A DNA stretch of 64,000 nt, taken from assembly GCF_019710575.1 (NCBI RefSeq), contig NZ_JAHWFK010000001.1:1-64000 (forward strand), read 5' to 3'. The DNA is from Paractinoplanes polyasparticus. Lineage in GTDB: Bacteria; Actinomycetota; Actinomycetes; Mycobacteriales; Micromonosporaceae. Numbering within the stretch: the first letter of the stretch is position 1; every line of letters begins with the position of its first letter. This document shows, piece by piece, positions 8,706 to 17,197 of the stretch. The position numbers and the translations under genes are program-made. The notes under the pieces were generated by a model, which saw only the letters and a program-made list of their open reading frames with translations, was not told the origin of the DNA and did no database searches.

Positions 8706-10385
8706 TTACCGCACCGGGATCGTGGTGGTCACCGTCGCCTGATCGATCTCGGTCGTGCGCAACGTCATCGACAGCTGCCACTCGCCGGGGAACGGGAACG
8801 TGAGGTTGCCCAGGCCCTGGTTCTCCAGAATGGACGAGACCGGGTTGTCGATCGGCTCCACGCCCTTCTCGGGCAGGGCCAGCGTCACCTTCCACTCGAG
8901 CACCTTCAGCGGCTTGCCCTCGGGCGTGTAGACGAAGGCGTGGATCGTGTTGTATTCGCCGACCGAGGCCGGGAAGACGTCGAACTGCACCGAGTACAGC
9001 TTGCTGTTCAGCGTGGTCACGAAGCCCCGCGCCTTGGCCGCCGCGACCGCCTCGACGTCGACGGCCCGGCCCGGGTTCGTCTGCACGAGCACGGCGGTGG
9101 CCGCCAGCACCAGAGCGGTGATGCCGACCTCGGCCGCGGTCGCCCGGCGCAGCCGGCTGGTGGTGGCGACCGAGGCGCCGCGCTGCACCAGCCGGCGCGA
9201 CCAGGCCGCCACGCCCAGCACGACGGCCAGCAGACCGGTTTTGATCAGCAGCAGCCGGCCGTAGCCGGAGTCGAACAGGGCCTCGACGCTGCCCGTCTGC
9301 ACGACGGCCTGCAGCACCCCGGCCGCGACCAGCCAGTAGACCGAGATGGCGGCCCAGCGCGACCAGGACGGCAGGATCAGCCGCAGCTGCCGGGTCTCGG
9401 CCCGGCGCAGGACGACGGTGGTCAGCACCACCAGACCGCCGAGCCACACGGCCATGCCGGCGAGGTGGACGGTGTCGGCCACGACCAGCAGCCAGGCGAA
9501 CGGCGAGGCCGCCGGGTGACCGGTCAACGGCCAGGTCACCAGAATGGCCACGACCAGGGCCACGAGTACGGCGGTCGGGCCCCGGCCGGCGTGCCGGCGC
9601 ACCCGCGGCACCAGCCAGGCGGCCACGCCCAGCAGGATCAGGCGGACGGCCAGGATGATCCCGAACGAGCTGGTCAGCACCTGGCCCAGCTCACCCGCCG
9701 AGACGTCGAACGGGCCGGCGCCGGACGACGCCGGCGCCTGCAGCCAGATCGCGGCCAGCGTGCTCGCGGCGACCACGCCCAGGCCGGCCCGGGCCATCGT
9801 GACCAGGGAGCGGCGCCGGAACCACAGCGCGAGGAAGAGCACCGGGCCGACGGCGAGCGTGAGACCGCCGTACCCGAAGAACTTGGAGACGGCCGTGGCG
9901 GTCTGCACGGCCGGGTCGACGCCCTCGTCGGGGGCGGACGGGGCGCTCGCCGACGGGGCGCCCACCGAGAACGTGAAGGCGCCCGAGATGGGATGGCTGT
10001 CGGCCGAGACGATGCGGTAGCTGACCAGGTACGTGCCGAGCGGGCGGTCGGCCGGGCGCAACTTGATCGTCATGCCGTTCTGCTGCGGCACCGGGTCGCC
10101 GACGTTGACCCGCTTGCCGTCGGGGCCGATCACCTGGGTGCGGCCCGGGATCACCTGGATCGCCTCGTTGAAGCGCAGCATCACCTGCTCGGGCGCGGCC
10201 TTGACCACCGAGCCCTGCTGCGGCGAGGCCTGGGTGAGGATGGCGTGGGCCTCGGCGGGCTGCGCGGGCCAGCCCAGCGCCGGGACGATCACGGCAAGGC
10301 CGGTCGCGAGCAGCCAGGACACGAGCCGGCGGTGCCAAACGTTCCCCACGGCCTTCCGTACGGAAACTGACGACCTCCGGTTCAT
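8706..10385 (-). CDS. Copper resistance CopC-CopD fusion protein
   Basis: About 559 residues from ATG 10385; an alternative ATG at 10445 would overlap the divergent start codon and is less likely. A signal peptide ends at AEA before His (AEAHAIL), giving the mature N-terminal copper-ligand histidine of CopC. The CopC beta-sandwich (about 45-140) includes the conserved DSHPISG. A multi-helix CopD membrane domain (about 160-450) follows, then an extracytoplasmic C-terminal domain. It probably binds and transports copper across the membrane. It is divergent from the YibE/F gene and upstream of a methyltransferase. Confidence 0.85.
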   Translation of the reverse strand: MNRRSSVSVRKAVGNVWHRRLVSWLLATGLAVIVPALGWPAQPAEAHAILTQASPQQGSVVKAAPEQVMLRFNEAIQVIPGRTQVIGPDGKRVNVGDPVPQQNGMTIKLRPADRPLGTYLVSYRIVSADSHPISGAFTFSVGAPSASAPSAPDEGVDPAVQTATAVSKFFGYGGLTLAVGPVLFLALWFRRRSLVTMARAGLGVVAASTLAAIWLQAPASSGAGPFDVSAGELGQVLTSSFGIILAVRLILLGVAAWLVPRVRRHAGRGPTAVLVALVVAILVTWPLTGHPAASPFAWLLVVADTVHLAGMAVWLGGLVVLTTVVLRRAETRQLRLILPSWSRWAAISVYWLVAAGVLQAVVQTGSVEALFDSGYGRLLLIKTGLLAVVLGVAAWSRRLVQRGASVATTSRLRRATAAEVGITALVLAATAVLVQTNPGRAVDVEAVAAAKARGFVTTLNSKLYSVQFDVFPASVGEYNTIHAFVYTPEGKPLKVLEWKVTLALPEKGVEPIDNPVSSILENQGLGNLTFPFPGEWQLSMTLRTTEIDQATVTTTIPVR

Positions 10386-10443
10386 AGCGGCCCATGGTGC
10401 CTTGCCGCTCGGAGCCGCCGCGCGCTGCCCTACCCTGGTCGCC

Positions 10444-11694
10444 ATGCCGGGCCACCATCACCCTTCGTTCGCGGGCTCTCCGGGCACCCGCCGGCTGACG
10501 TTGTTGTTCCTGGTCCCGGCGGCGTTGCTGACCGTTCTCGGCATGCTGCTGCTGTGGCCGAGCGAGTCGCTCCCCGGAGCCAGGGACGCCGAGGGACTGA
10601 CCCGCGTCATGGGTGAGGTGCGCGCGGTCACGCCCCTGCCCTGTGCCGAGGTGCCGGACGGCGATCCGGCGCCCGGGCAGAACTGCGGAACGGTCACCGT
10701 ACGGCTGTCCGGCGGCCAGGAGGTCACGGCCGATATCCCGAACGGTCCCGGGGCCGTCGAGGTGGCTCCGGGCGACGACGTCGTACTGCTGCGGCTGCTC
10801 GACGGTGAGGGCGGCGAGAGTGAGAGCTACTCGATCGTCGACCACCAGCGCGGCGCCGAGCTGTGGCTGCTCGGAGCGGCGTTCGCGCTGGCGGTGATCG
10901 CGTTCGGGCGCTGGCGCGGGCTGACCGCGCTGGCCGGGCTGGGGCTCACCTTCGTCGTGCTGTTGCTCTTCGTGGTGCCGGCCATCCTCGACGGCAGGTC
11001 ACCCGTCCTGGTGGCCGTGGTCGGGGCGGCCGCGATCATGCTGACCGTGCTGTACCTGACGCACGGGTTCTCGATCACGACGTCGATAGCCGTGGCCGGC
11101 ACGCTGGCCAGCCTGACCATCACGGCGCTGCTGTCGGCCGCGGCGACGGCGGGCACCCATCTCAACGGGGTCGCGGACGAGACGGCCAACTTCCTCAGCA
11201 TCACCCAGGGTGAGATCAACATGCGCGGCCTGCTGCTGGCCGGCATCGTGATCGGGTCGCTCGGCGTGCTCGACGACGTCACCGTGACCCAGTCGGCCAC
11301 GGTGGCCGAGCTGGCGCAGGCCAATCCGGCGTACGGGTTCCGCCAGCTCTACGGCGCGGCAACCCGCATCGGGCGGGCGCACATCGCGTCGGTCATCAAC
11401 ACGATCGTGCTCGCCTACGCGGGGGCCTCGCTGCCGTTGATGCTGCTGTTCGCGGCGGGCGAGACGCCGGTGGGCGAGCTGCTGACCGGTCAGCTGATCG
11501 CGCAGGAGCTTGTGCGCAGCGCGGTCGGCACGATCGGGCTGATCACGGCCGTGCCCATCACCACCGCCCTGGCGGCGTACGCCGCCGCTCGTACTTCCTC
11601 GCCTGCGCGAGCGGTTGCGGCCGGGCCGGCGCGCTCCGCGCCGCCGCGCGAGGACCCATGGGCAGCCTTCGCCGACCGGCAGGACCCGCACTAG
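10444..11694 (+). CDS. YibE/F family integral membrane protein
   Basis: A 416-residue protein with a His-rich N-terminus (MPGHHHPSF), one N-terminal helix, an extracytoplasmic domain of ~100 residues and about seven further helices (from ~140). It carries the conserved GVLDDVTVTQSATVAEL stretch of the YibE/F family. The proline/alanine-rich tail is cytoplasmic. The family function is poorly known (a transport-like role has been proposed). It is divergent from CopC-CopD with only ~58 bp between, so shared control is possible. Confidence 0.85.
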   Translation: MPGHHHPSFAGSPGTRRLTLLFLVPAALLTVLGMLLLWPSESLPGARDAEGLTRVMGEVRAVTPLPCAEVPDGDPAPGQNCGTVTVRLSGGQEVTADIPNGPGAVEVAPGDDVVLLRLLDGEGGESESYSIVDHQRGAELWLLGAAFALAVIAFGRWRGLTALAGLGLTFVVLLLFVVPAILDGRSPVLVAVVGAAAIMLTVLYLTHGFSITTSIAVAGTLASLTITALLSAAATAGTHLNGVADETANFLSITQGEINMRGLLLAGIVIGSLGVLDDVTVTQSATVAELAQANPAYGFRQLYGAATRIGRAHIASVINTIVLAYAGASLPLMLLFAAGETPVGELLTGQLIAQELVRSAVGTIGLITAVPITTALAAYAAARTSSPARAVAAGPARSAPPREDPWAAFADRQDPH

Positions 11695-11757
11695 AACGCG
11701 CCCGCCGGCCGTTCGGCGGTCACCGCACCCGGGCCCGCTCGGTTTATGCTGCCGCGG

Positions 11758-12771
11758 ATGAGTGTGAAGCGTGGGCGGCCGCCCGGAATGATGGACGTCG
11801 CCCGGCTGGCCGGCGTGTCGCACCAGACCGTGTCGCGGGTGCTCAACGAGCACCCCAACGTGAGCGAACCCACCCGCCTCAAGGTGCGCGCCGCCATCGC
11901 CGAGCTCGGCTACCGGCCCGACCGGGCGGCCCGGGCGCTGGTCACCGGCACGTCCAAGGTGCTCGGGGTCGTCGCCCAGAACTCCTCGCTGTACGGGCCG
12001 GCGTCGATGCTCACCGCGTTCGAGGAGGCCGCGCAGGCCACCGGTTTCGCGGTCAACGTGGGCAGCGTGCGCAACCTCGACGAGCAGTCCATCGCCGAGG
12101 CCGTGGAACGCCACCTCGACCAGCGCGTGGCCGGGCTGGTCGTGATCGCCCCGGTCACCTCGGCCGCGCCCGCCCTGGCCAAGCTGCCCGGCGACATCCC
12201 GCTGGTCACCATCGACGGCGACCCGGAGCACGCGGCGTCCCTGGTCACGGTCGACCAGTTCGCCGGGGCCAAGGCCGCCACCGAACACCTGCTCAGCCTC
12301 GGGCACCGCACCGTCTGGCACATCTCGGGCCCGGCCGACTGGTTCGACGCCGCCGGACGCGTGCGGGGCTGGGAGGCCGCGCTGCGCGAAGCCGGCCGCG
12401 AGGTGCCACCGTTGCTCACCGGCGACTGGAGCGCCGCCTCGGGCTACCGCAACGGCCAGCTGCTGGCTCGCCTGCCCGAAGCGACGGCGGTGTTCGCGGC
12501 CAACGACCACATCGCTCTCGGGCTGCTGCGCGCGCTCAACGAGCACGGGCGCCGGGTGCCGGCCGACGTCAGCGTGGTCGGCTTCGACGACGTGCCCGAG
12601 GCCGGCTTCTACACGCCGCCGCTGACCACGATCCGCCCCGACTTCGACGCGGTCGCCACCGCCAGCCTCGAGCTCTTGCTGGCCCAGATCGAGTCGGGCA
12701 CCACCGAGGGCGCGCGACGCATCATCGCCCCCACCCTCGTGCAACGGGACAGCGTGGCACCCCCGCAATAG
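11758..12771 (+). CDS. LacI-family transcriptional regulator
   Basis: A 337-residue LacI/GalR repressor. ATG 11758 (MSVKRGRPPGMMDVARLAG) is chosen; ATG 11746 adds four residues and neither has a clear ribosome-binding site, so a leaderless message is possible. The N-terminal helix-turn-helix reads VARLAGVSHQTVSRVLN (about 13-32), followed by a periplasmic-binding-protein-like effector domain with FAANDHIALG and VSVVGFDDVPEA. Sugar-responsive repression is expected for this family. It is not next to any sugar operon here, so its regulon is unknown. Confidence 0.9.
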   Translation: MSVKRGRPPGMMDVARLAGVSHQTVSRVLNEHPNVSEPTRLKVRAAIAELGYRPDRAARALVTGTSKVLGVVAQNSSLYGPASMLTAFEEAAQATGFAVNVGSVRNLDEQSIAEAVERHLDQRVAGLVVIAPVTSAAPALAKLPGDIPLVTIDGDPEHAASLVTVDQFAGAKAATEHLLSLGHRTVWHISGPADWFDAAGRVRGWEAALREAGREVPPLLTGDWSAASGYRNGQLLARLPEATAVFAANDHIALGLLRALNEHGRRVPADVSVVGFDDVPEAGFYTPPLTTIRPDFDAVATASLELLLAQIESGTTEGARRIIAPTLVQRDSVAPPQ

Positions 12772-12825
12772 CCGCCGCGGCCGCGGCACCGGAAAGCGTC
12801 GCACCCCCGGCGTAGTCTCTGTCAG

Positions 12826-13839
12826 GTGCCGCGCCCCGACCCCCTGCTCCTCGTTCTCGACGGCAACAGCCTGCTCCACCGCGCCTACCACGCCGGCGCC
12901 GGCGACGGCTGGGTCGACGACGACGGCAATCCCATCTGGGCGCTGCGGGGCCTGGTCGGCTATCTGGCCCGGGCGGCGGCCCACCTGCGGCCCGACGCGG
13001 TGGTGGTCGGCTTCGACTGCCCCGTCGACTCGGCCCGGCGCACCGACTATCCGGCCTACAAGGCCCATCGCCCCGACAAGGCCGAAGACCTGACCGCCCA
13101 GTTGCTGGCCGCGCCGGCCCTGCTGCGCGACGCCGGGGTCTGCGTCGTGGTTCCCCCCGCCTACGAGGCCGACGACGTGCTGGCCAGCGCGGCGGCCACG
13201 GCCCGGGCCGGCGGCTGGCGCTCGGTACTCATGACCAGCGACCGCGACGCTTTCGCCCTGATCGACGAGTCCACCACGGTGCTGCGCGTCCGCAACGGCG
13301 GCTTCGACGAGGCGGTGCTGATCGACGCGGCCGCGTTGCCCGCGCTCTACGGCGTCCACCCGTGGCAATACCGCGACTTCGCCGCGCTTCGCGGCGACCC
13401 GTCCGACAACCTCCACGGCGTACGCCGCTTCGGCGCCACCACGGCAGCCAAGCTCCTGACCGCGTTCGGCACCCTCGAAGCAGCCTGGGAGGCAGGCGCC
13501 GCTCTGGTGCGCGACACGGTGGGCGCCCACGCCGCCAGTTGCTTCACCGCCCCCGACGCCCGAGACATCGTCGACCGCAACCGCCGCCTCATGAGCATGC
13601 GTCACGACCTGCCGATCCCCGACCTGTCGGGCGCCCGCCTCCCGCTCAGCACGGCTGTCATGCGCCGCGCCCTGCGTGCCCGGGGCATCAACCTCGGCCC
13701 ATCGCTGTGGGCCCTCACCGGCGGCGACCCGCCGACCGCCCCCGACGCCGACCCCACGCCCGAGTTCCGCCCGTGGGTCTTCCGGGGCAGCCTGACCGCC
13801 CGCCGCGAGCCCACCCCGGGCCAGCTCTCCCTCTTCTGA
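12826..13839 (+). CDS. PolA-type 5'-3' exonuclease (FEN-like) with C-terminal clamp-binding motif
   Basis: A 337-residue stand-alone homologue of the 5' nuclease domain of DNA polymerase I. Metal-binding acidic motifs are visible: VLDGNSLLHRAYHA, VVGFDCPVDSARR, YEADDVLAS, TSDRDAFAL and the helix-hairpin-helix GDPSDNLHGVRRFGATTA. It would cleave 5' flaps or RNA primers. The protein ends exactly in QLSLF (333-337), a textbook beta-sliding-clamp-binding pentapeptide after a Pro-rich linker (about 290-330). GTG start with a weak ribosome-binding site. Actinomycetes often carry such PolA-independent exonucleases; recruitment through the clamp is inferred. Confidence 0.88.
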   Translation: MPRPDPLLLVLDGNSLLHRAYHAGAGDGWVDDDGNPIWALRGLVGYLARAAAHLRPDAVVVGFDCPVDSARRTDYPAYKAHRPDKAEDLTAQLLAAPALLRDAGVCVVVPPAYEADDVLASAAATARAGGWRSVLMTSDRDAFALIDESTTVLRVRNGGFDEAVLIDAAALPALYGVHPWQYRDFAALRGDPSDNLHGVRRFGATTAAKLLTAFGTLEAAWEAGAALVRDTVGAHAASCFTAPDARDIVDRNRRLMSMRHDLPIPDLSGARLPLSTAVMRRALRARGINLGPSLWALTGGDPPTAPDADPTPEFRPWVFRGSLTARREPTPGQLSLF

Positions 13840-13938
13840 TCCGCCACCACCACGAGCACGCGACCGCGATCAGCAACTTGCTGCTCCACCCACCACTTGG
13901 TCACGGTCGGCAGGCCGGACAGCACCAGACGGCTGGGA

Positions 13939-14090
13939 GCGGCCCGGCGGTTCGGAGCGTGACCATTTACGCAGGTCGCGCGGGTGGGCCGAGCGTTCTG
14001 GACGCGCCCGCGGCCAGCTCGGCCCACCCGCGCCCTCGGCGTGAGCAGCGGTCTGTGCCCACCACCCCGCTACGACATCCCGCTCTTGAT
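13939..14090 (+). repeat. Dispersed structured intergenic element, copy 1
   Basis: A ~150-bp element whose second copy lies inverted at 57111-57262. The core is a perfect 16-bp inverted repeat (13979-13994 with 14017-14032) enclosing a 22-nt loop. It is flanked by ACGCAGGTCGC (13969-13979) and CCCCGCTACGACA, both identical in copy 2. Four stem pairs differ from copy 2 by changes on both sides that keep pairing. It lies between the exonuclease and the CbiM gene. It could be a non-coding RNA, a mobile repeat or an elaborate terminator. Confidence 0.7.
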
Positions 14091-14152
14091 CGTGGGCGTT
14101 GCCCATCCGGATTCAGTGATGCAGCGAACTCCTAGTTGCCATCCGCTGTTCA

Positions 14153-14171
14153 ATTGCCAAGACTTCGCAAT
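14153..14171. promoter_or_regulatory. Putative Nur (nickel-uptake regulator) box
   Basis: The sequence TTGCCA-AGACT-TCGCAA at 14154-14170 matches the published Nur box form tTGCaa-N5-ttGCAA at the core TTGC/GCAA half-sites. It lies within a 19-bp ATTGC...GCAAT inverted repeat about 40 bp upstream of the CbiM start. Nur is a Fur-family repressor controlling nickel uptake in streptomycetes. An outer CCGCT/AGCGG pair could also form a leader hairpin. Confidence 0.5.
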
Positions 14172-14208
14172 AGCGGTAGGTATGTCTTACTGCCTACGAG
14201 GAGGCCCC

Positions 14209-14907
14209 ATGGAGACCACGGCGATGCACATCGCCAACGGGATCGTCGACGGACCGGTGTCGGCTGTCTTTGCGGTCCTGGCTGTCGCTGCGCTGGCCTT
14301 CTGTGTGCGGAAGGCCCGTAACGACCTCGACGAGCGTCTCGCCCCGATGGCCGGGCTGGTCGCGGCGTTCATCTTCGCGGTGCAGATGCTGAACTTCCAG
14401 GTGCTGCCGGGCGTCTCGGGGCACCTGCTGGGCGGCACGCTGGCGGTCATCCTGGTCGGGCCGTGGGTCGGCGCGCTGTGCGTCTCGACCGTCCTGATCG
14501 TGCAGTGCCTGTTGTTCGCCGACGGTGGGCTGACGGCGCTCGGCCTCAACATCACCAACATGGCCCTGCTGGGCACCGCGGCCGGATACCTGCTGGTGGC
14601 GGGGCTGCTGCGCGTCCTGCCCCGGAACGCCCGAGGGCTGGCCGCGACCGCCTTCATCGCCTCGGTGGTGTCGGTGGTCGTCGCTTCGCAGGGCTTCGTT
14701 CTCGAGTACGCGCTGGGCGGCACCACCGAGCTGTCGCTGCCCTGGGTCTCGGGCACCTTGGCCGGCGTCCACGCGCTGATCGGCATCGGTGAGGGGCTGA
14801 TCGCCGCCACGACCGTCGCCACCGTGGCCAGGGTCCGGCCCGACCTGGTGTACGCGCTGCGACGGTTCCGCCAGCCGATCGTCGTCGGAACGAAGGTGAA
14901 CGCATGA
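14209..14907 (+). CDS. cbiM: Energy-coupling factor transporter S component CbiM/NikM (Ni2+/Co2+)
   Basis: A 232-residue membrane protein of the CbiM family with about six or seven helices. ATG 14209 has GAGGAGG (about 14198-14204) only four bases upstream, whereas ATG 14224 would give the family-typical MHIANGIVDGP N-terminus. In CbiM/NikM the first Met-His pair chelates the metal, so METTA may be removed or the inner start used. It overlaps the CbiN gene by ATGA and heads a cbiM-N-Q-O operon. The Nur-like box upstream favours nickel, although cobalt cannot be excluded. Confidence 0.9.
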   Translation: METTAMHIANGIVDGPVSAVFAVLAVAALAFCVRKARNDLDERLAPMAGLVAAFIFAVQMLNFQVLPGVSGHLLGGTLAVILVGPWVGALCVSTVLIVQCLLFADGGLTALGLNITNMALLGTAAGYLLVAGLLRVLPRNARGLAATAFIASVVSVVVASQGFVLEYALGGTTELSLPWVSGTLAGVHALIGIGEGLIAATTVATVARVRPDLVYALRRFRQPIVVGTKVNA

Positions 14908-15248
14908 CCAGGCGACTGGGCTGGTTCCTGGCCGGTGGCCTGCTGGTGGCGCTGCTGCTGGCCGGCGTGGTGAGCAACTTCGCGTCGTCGAGCCCGGACG
15001 GGCTGGACGCGACGGCGCGCGAGGGCTGCACGTTCAACGCCGAGGGCGAGATCACCGGCGGCACGTGCATCGCCCAGCAGGAGGGTTCGCATCAGCTCGC
15101 GGACTCGCCGCTGGCCGACTACGGCATCCGGGGCATCGAGAACAGCTTCCTGTCGACGGCCCTCGCCGGTGCGGCGGGCGTGCTGATCACGTTCGGCATC
15201 GGCGCCGGGCTGTTCCGGGTGGCGCGGCGCCGCAAGCAGGACGCCTGA
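14904..15248 (+). CDS. cbiN: Cobalt/nickel ECF transporter accessory subunit CbiN-like (PDGLE domain)
   Basis: A 114-residue protein with one helix at each end and an extracytoplasmic loop carrying SPDGLDATA, the PDGLE signature of CbiN/NikN-type subunits. Such subunits support metal loading of CbiM. It overlaps the end of cbiM (ATGA) and is followed after one base by the GTG of cbiQ. Two loop cysteines (EGCTF and GGTC) could form a disulfide. Confidence 0.85.
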   Translation: MTRRLGWFLAGGLLVALLLAGVVSNFASSSPDGLDATAREGCTFNAEGEITGGTCIAQQEGSHQLADSPLADYGIRGIENSFLSTALAGAAGVLITFGIGAGLFRVARRRKQDA

Positions 15249-15249
15249 G

Positions 15250-16011
15250 GTGGGCGCCGGGCACGCCGTGCTGCACCTCGATCGGGTCAGCCCGGTGCAC
15301 CGCCTCGCCCCCGAGGTGAAGATCGCCGCGGTCCTGCTCTTCACGATCATCGTGGTGGTCACCCCGCGGACGGAGTTCTGGGCCTTCGGCGGCTATGCCG
15401 TGCTGCTGGCCGTCGTCGCGGTGGTGGCTCGCGTGCCCGCGTTGTGGCTGGCCCGGCGGGCCACGATCGAGTTGCCGTTCGTGCTGCTGGCGGTCGCGCT
15501 GCCCTTCGCCGGGCAGGGCGAGCGGGTCGACTGGCTCGGGCTGTCCCTGTCGGTCGACGGCCTGCACGGCGCGTGGAACATCTTCGCCAAGGGCACCCTC
15601 GGCGTGCTGGCGTCGCTGCTGCTGGCCGCGACCACCACGATGCGCGACCTGATCCTGGGCCTCGACCGGCTCCGCTGCCCCACCGTGTTCACTCAGATCG
15701 CCACGTTCATGCTGCGGTATCTGGACGTGCTGGCCGACGACGCCCGGCGGATGCGGATCGCGCGGCTGGCCCGCGGCTACGATCCGCGCTTCCTGTGGCA
15801 GGTGAAGGCGTTCGCGGTCAGCGTCGGGGCGTTGTTCCTGCGGGCGTACGAGCGGGGCGAGCGGGTCTATCTGGCGATGGTCTCGCGGGGGTACGCCGGA
15901 CGGCTGCCTCACGACGAGGCCGCCCGGGCGCCGGTCGGGCAGTGGATGGCGGCGGCCGTGCTGCCGATCGCCACCGGCGGCATCGCGCTGGCCGCCGCCC
16001 TGGGATCATGA
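15250..16011 (+). CDS. cbiQ: ECF transporter transmembrane (T) component CbiQ
   Basis: A 253-residue membrane protein of the CbiQ family with four to six helices. It contains cytoplasmic coupling motifs of the A-R-G type: [10 protein letters not shown] and a later SRGYAG. GTG 15250 sits just after the cbiN stop and the 3' end overlaps the cbiO start as ATGA. It couples ATP hydrolysis by CbiO to transport by CbiM. Confidence 0.92.
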   Translation: MGAGHAVLHLDRVSPVHRLAPEVKIAAVLLFTIIVVVTPRTEFWAFGGYAVLLAVVAVVARVPALWLARRATIELPFVLLAVALPFAGQGERVDWLGLSLSVDGLHGAWNIFAKGTLGVLASLLLAATTTMRDLILGLDRLRCPTVFTQIATFMLRYLDVLADDARRMRIARLARGYDPRFLWQVKAFAVSVGALFLRAYERGERVYLAMVSRGYAGRLPHDEAARAPVGQWMAAAVLPIATGGIALAAALGS

Positions 16012-16784
16012 CGACCATGAGCAGCTCCGAGACCCCGGCCCTGCGCGTCGCCGGGCTGCATTTCGCCTACCCCGACGGCACACCGGTGCTGCACGGCGTC
16101 GACCTCACCGTGGCCGCCGGTGAGCGGGTCGCCCTGCTCGGCCCGAACGGCGCCGGCAAGACCACGCTCGTCCTGCACCTCAACGGCATCCTGAACGGCG
16201 GCCCAGGCACGATCGACATCGCCGGCGCCCGGGTGAACCCGGCCGACCGCACCGCCCTGGCCGAGATCCGCCGCCGGGTCGGCATCGTCTTCCAGGACCC
16301 GGACGACCAGCTCTTCATGCCCACGGTCGCCGAGGACGTGGCCTTCGGCCCGCAGAACCTGGGCGTACGGGGTGCCGAGCTGAAGACCCGGGTCGACGAG
16401 GCCCTGGCCGCGGTCGGCATGAGCGACCACCGCGGCCAGGTCCCCCACCACCTGTCGTTCGGCCAGCGCCGCCGGGTGGCCGTCGCCACCGTCCTGGCCA
16501 TGCGCCCCGAGATCCTGGTGCTCGACGAGCCCTCCTCCAACCTCGACCCGGCCAGCCGGCGCGAGCTGGCCGAGATCCTGGCCCCGCTGCCGATCACGAT
16601 CCTGATGGTGACCCACGACCTTCCGTACGCGCTGCAGCTGTGCCCCCGCGCCGTGATCCTGGACAACGGCCGCATCGTGGCCGACGCCCCCACCCCCGCC
16701 GTCCTCACCGACGAGGCCCTGCTGCGGGCCCACCGCCTGGAACTCCCGTTCGGCTTCGACCCGGCCGCGGCCGCCACCCGGTGA
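16008..16784 (+). CDS. cbiO: ECF transporter ATPase CbiO
   Basis: A 258-residue ABC ATPase. Walker [11 protein letters not shown]-loop FQDPDDQLF, signature LSFGQRRR (a variant of LSGGQ common in ECF ATPases), Walker [14 protein letters not shown] and switch histidine in MVTHD are all present, so the enzyme looks functional. The start overlaps the cbiQ stop (ATGA), and its own TGA overlaps the GTG of the Nudix gene, extending the operon. Confidence 0.93.
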   Translation: MTTMSSSETPALRVAGLHFAYPDGTPVLHGVDLTVAAGERVALLGPNGAGKTTLVLHLNGILNGGPGTIDIAGARVNPADRTALAEIRRRVGIVFQDPDDQLFMPTVAEDVAFGPQNLGVRGAELKTRVDEALAAVGMSDHRGQVPHHLSFGQRRRVAVATVLAMRPEILVLDEPSSNLDPASRRELAEILAPLPITILMVTHDLPYALQLCPRAVILDNGRIVADAPTPAVLTDEALLRAHRLELPFGFDPAAAATR

Positions 16785-17197
16785 TCCGCCCGATCGCCCT
16801 GGCCGTCCCGCGCCGCGGCCCCGACATCCTGGTCTTCGAGGCGCACGATCCGACGAATGACCAGACGTTCTACCGCCCTCTCGGCGGCGGCATCGAGTTC
16901 GGCGAGACCGCCGAGGCTGCCCTGCGCCGCGAGCTGCGGGAGGAGCTGGCCGCCGAGCTCGACGATGTGCACCGCATCGGCGTACTGGAGAACCTGTTTC
17001 ACGCGTACGGACGGGACGGCCACGAAATCGTCTTCGTGTTCGGCTGCCGCCTGGCCGACCCGGCTCTCTACGAACGCGACGTCGTCGGCGAAGTGCTCGA
17101 CGACGCGGGCACCCGCGTGCTTTGGCGGCCGCTGAGCAGCTTCACCCCCGAAGCTCCGCTCTACCCCACCGGTCTGTCCGCCCTGCTCGCGACCTGA
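16781..17197 (+). CDS. Nudix hydrolase
   Basis: A 138-residue Nudix protein starting at GTG 16781, inside the cbiO stop codon (GTGA). The Nudix box is clear: [20 protein letters not shown] followed by ELAAEL. It probably hydrolyses a nucleoside-diphosphate-linked substrate; the substrate is not predictable. Its 3' end overlaps the end of the opposite-strand TIR fragment. Confidence 0.88.
   Translation: MIRPIALAVPRRGPDILVFEAHDPTNDQTFYRPLGGGIEFGETAEAALRRELREELAAELDDVHRIGVLENLFHAYGRDGHEIVFVFGCRLADPALYERDVVGEVLDDAGTRVLWRPLSSFTPEAPLYPTGLSALLAT

Noticed and set aside
10386..10445. Upstream start of CopC-CopD at 10445
   Set aside because: It would overlap the divergent YibE/F start codon and adds 20 residues before a complete signal peptide; ATG 10385 is more plausible.
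11758..12771. This LacI protein as the repressor of the xylan or cellulose boxes
   Set aside because: It is not adjacent to any sugar locus and nothing in its sequence identifies its operator.
10999..13605. An 868-residue minus-strand open frame spanning three plus-strand genes
   Set aside because: It runs through YibE/F, LacI and exonuclease genes and their intergenic gaps, with shadow composition.
13870..14106. Protein-coding interpretation of the dispersed element: opposite-strand frames of the two copies share ARPERS, DLR and VVAGW
   Set aside because: The similarity follows from nucleotide identity, the frames have no start/ribosome-binding site and differ in their ends, and the hairpin shows paired compensatory changes. 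A decayed gene is not fully excluded.
13840..14208. Cobalamin riboswitch before cbiM
   Set aside because: No B12-box-like sequence or the multi-stem arrangement was recognisable; the Nur-like box explains the leader better.
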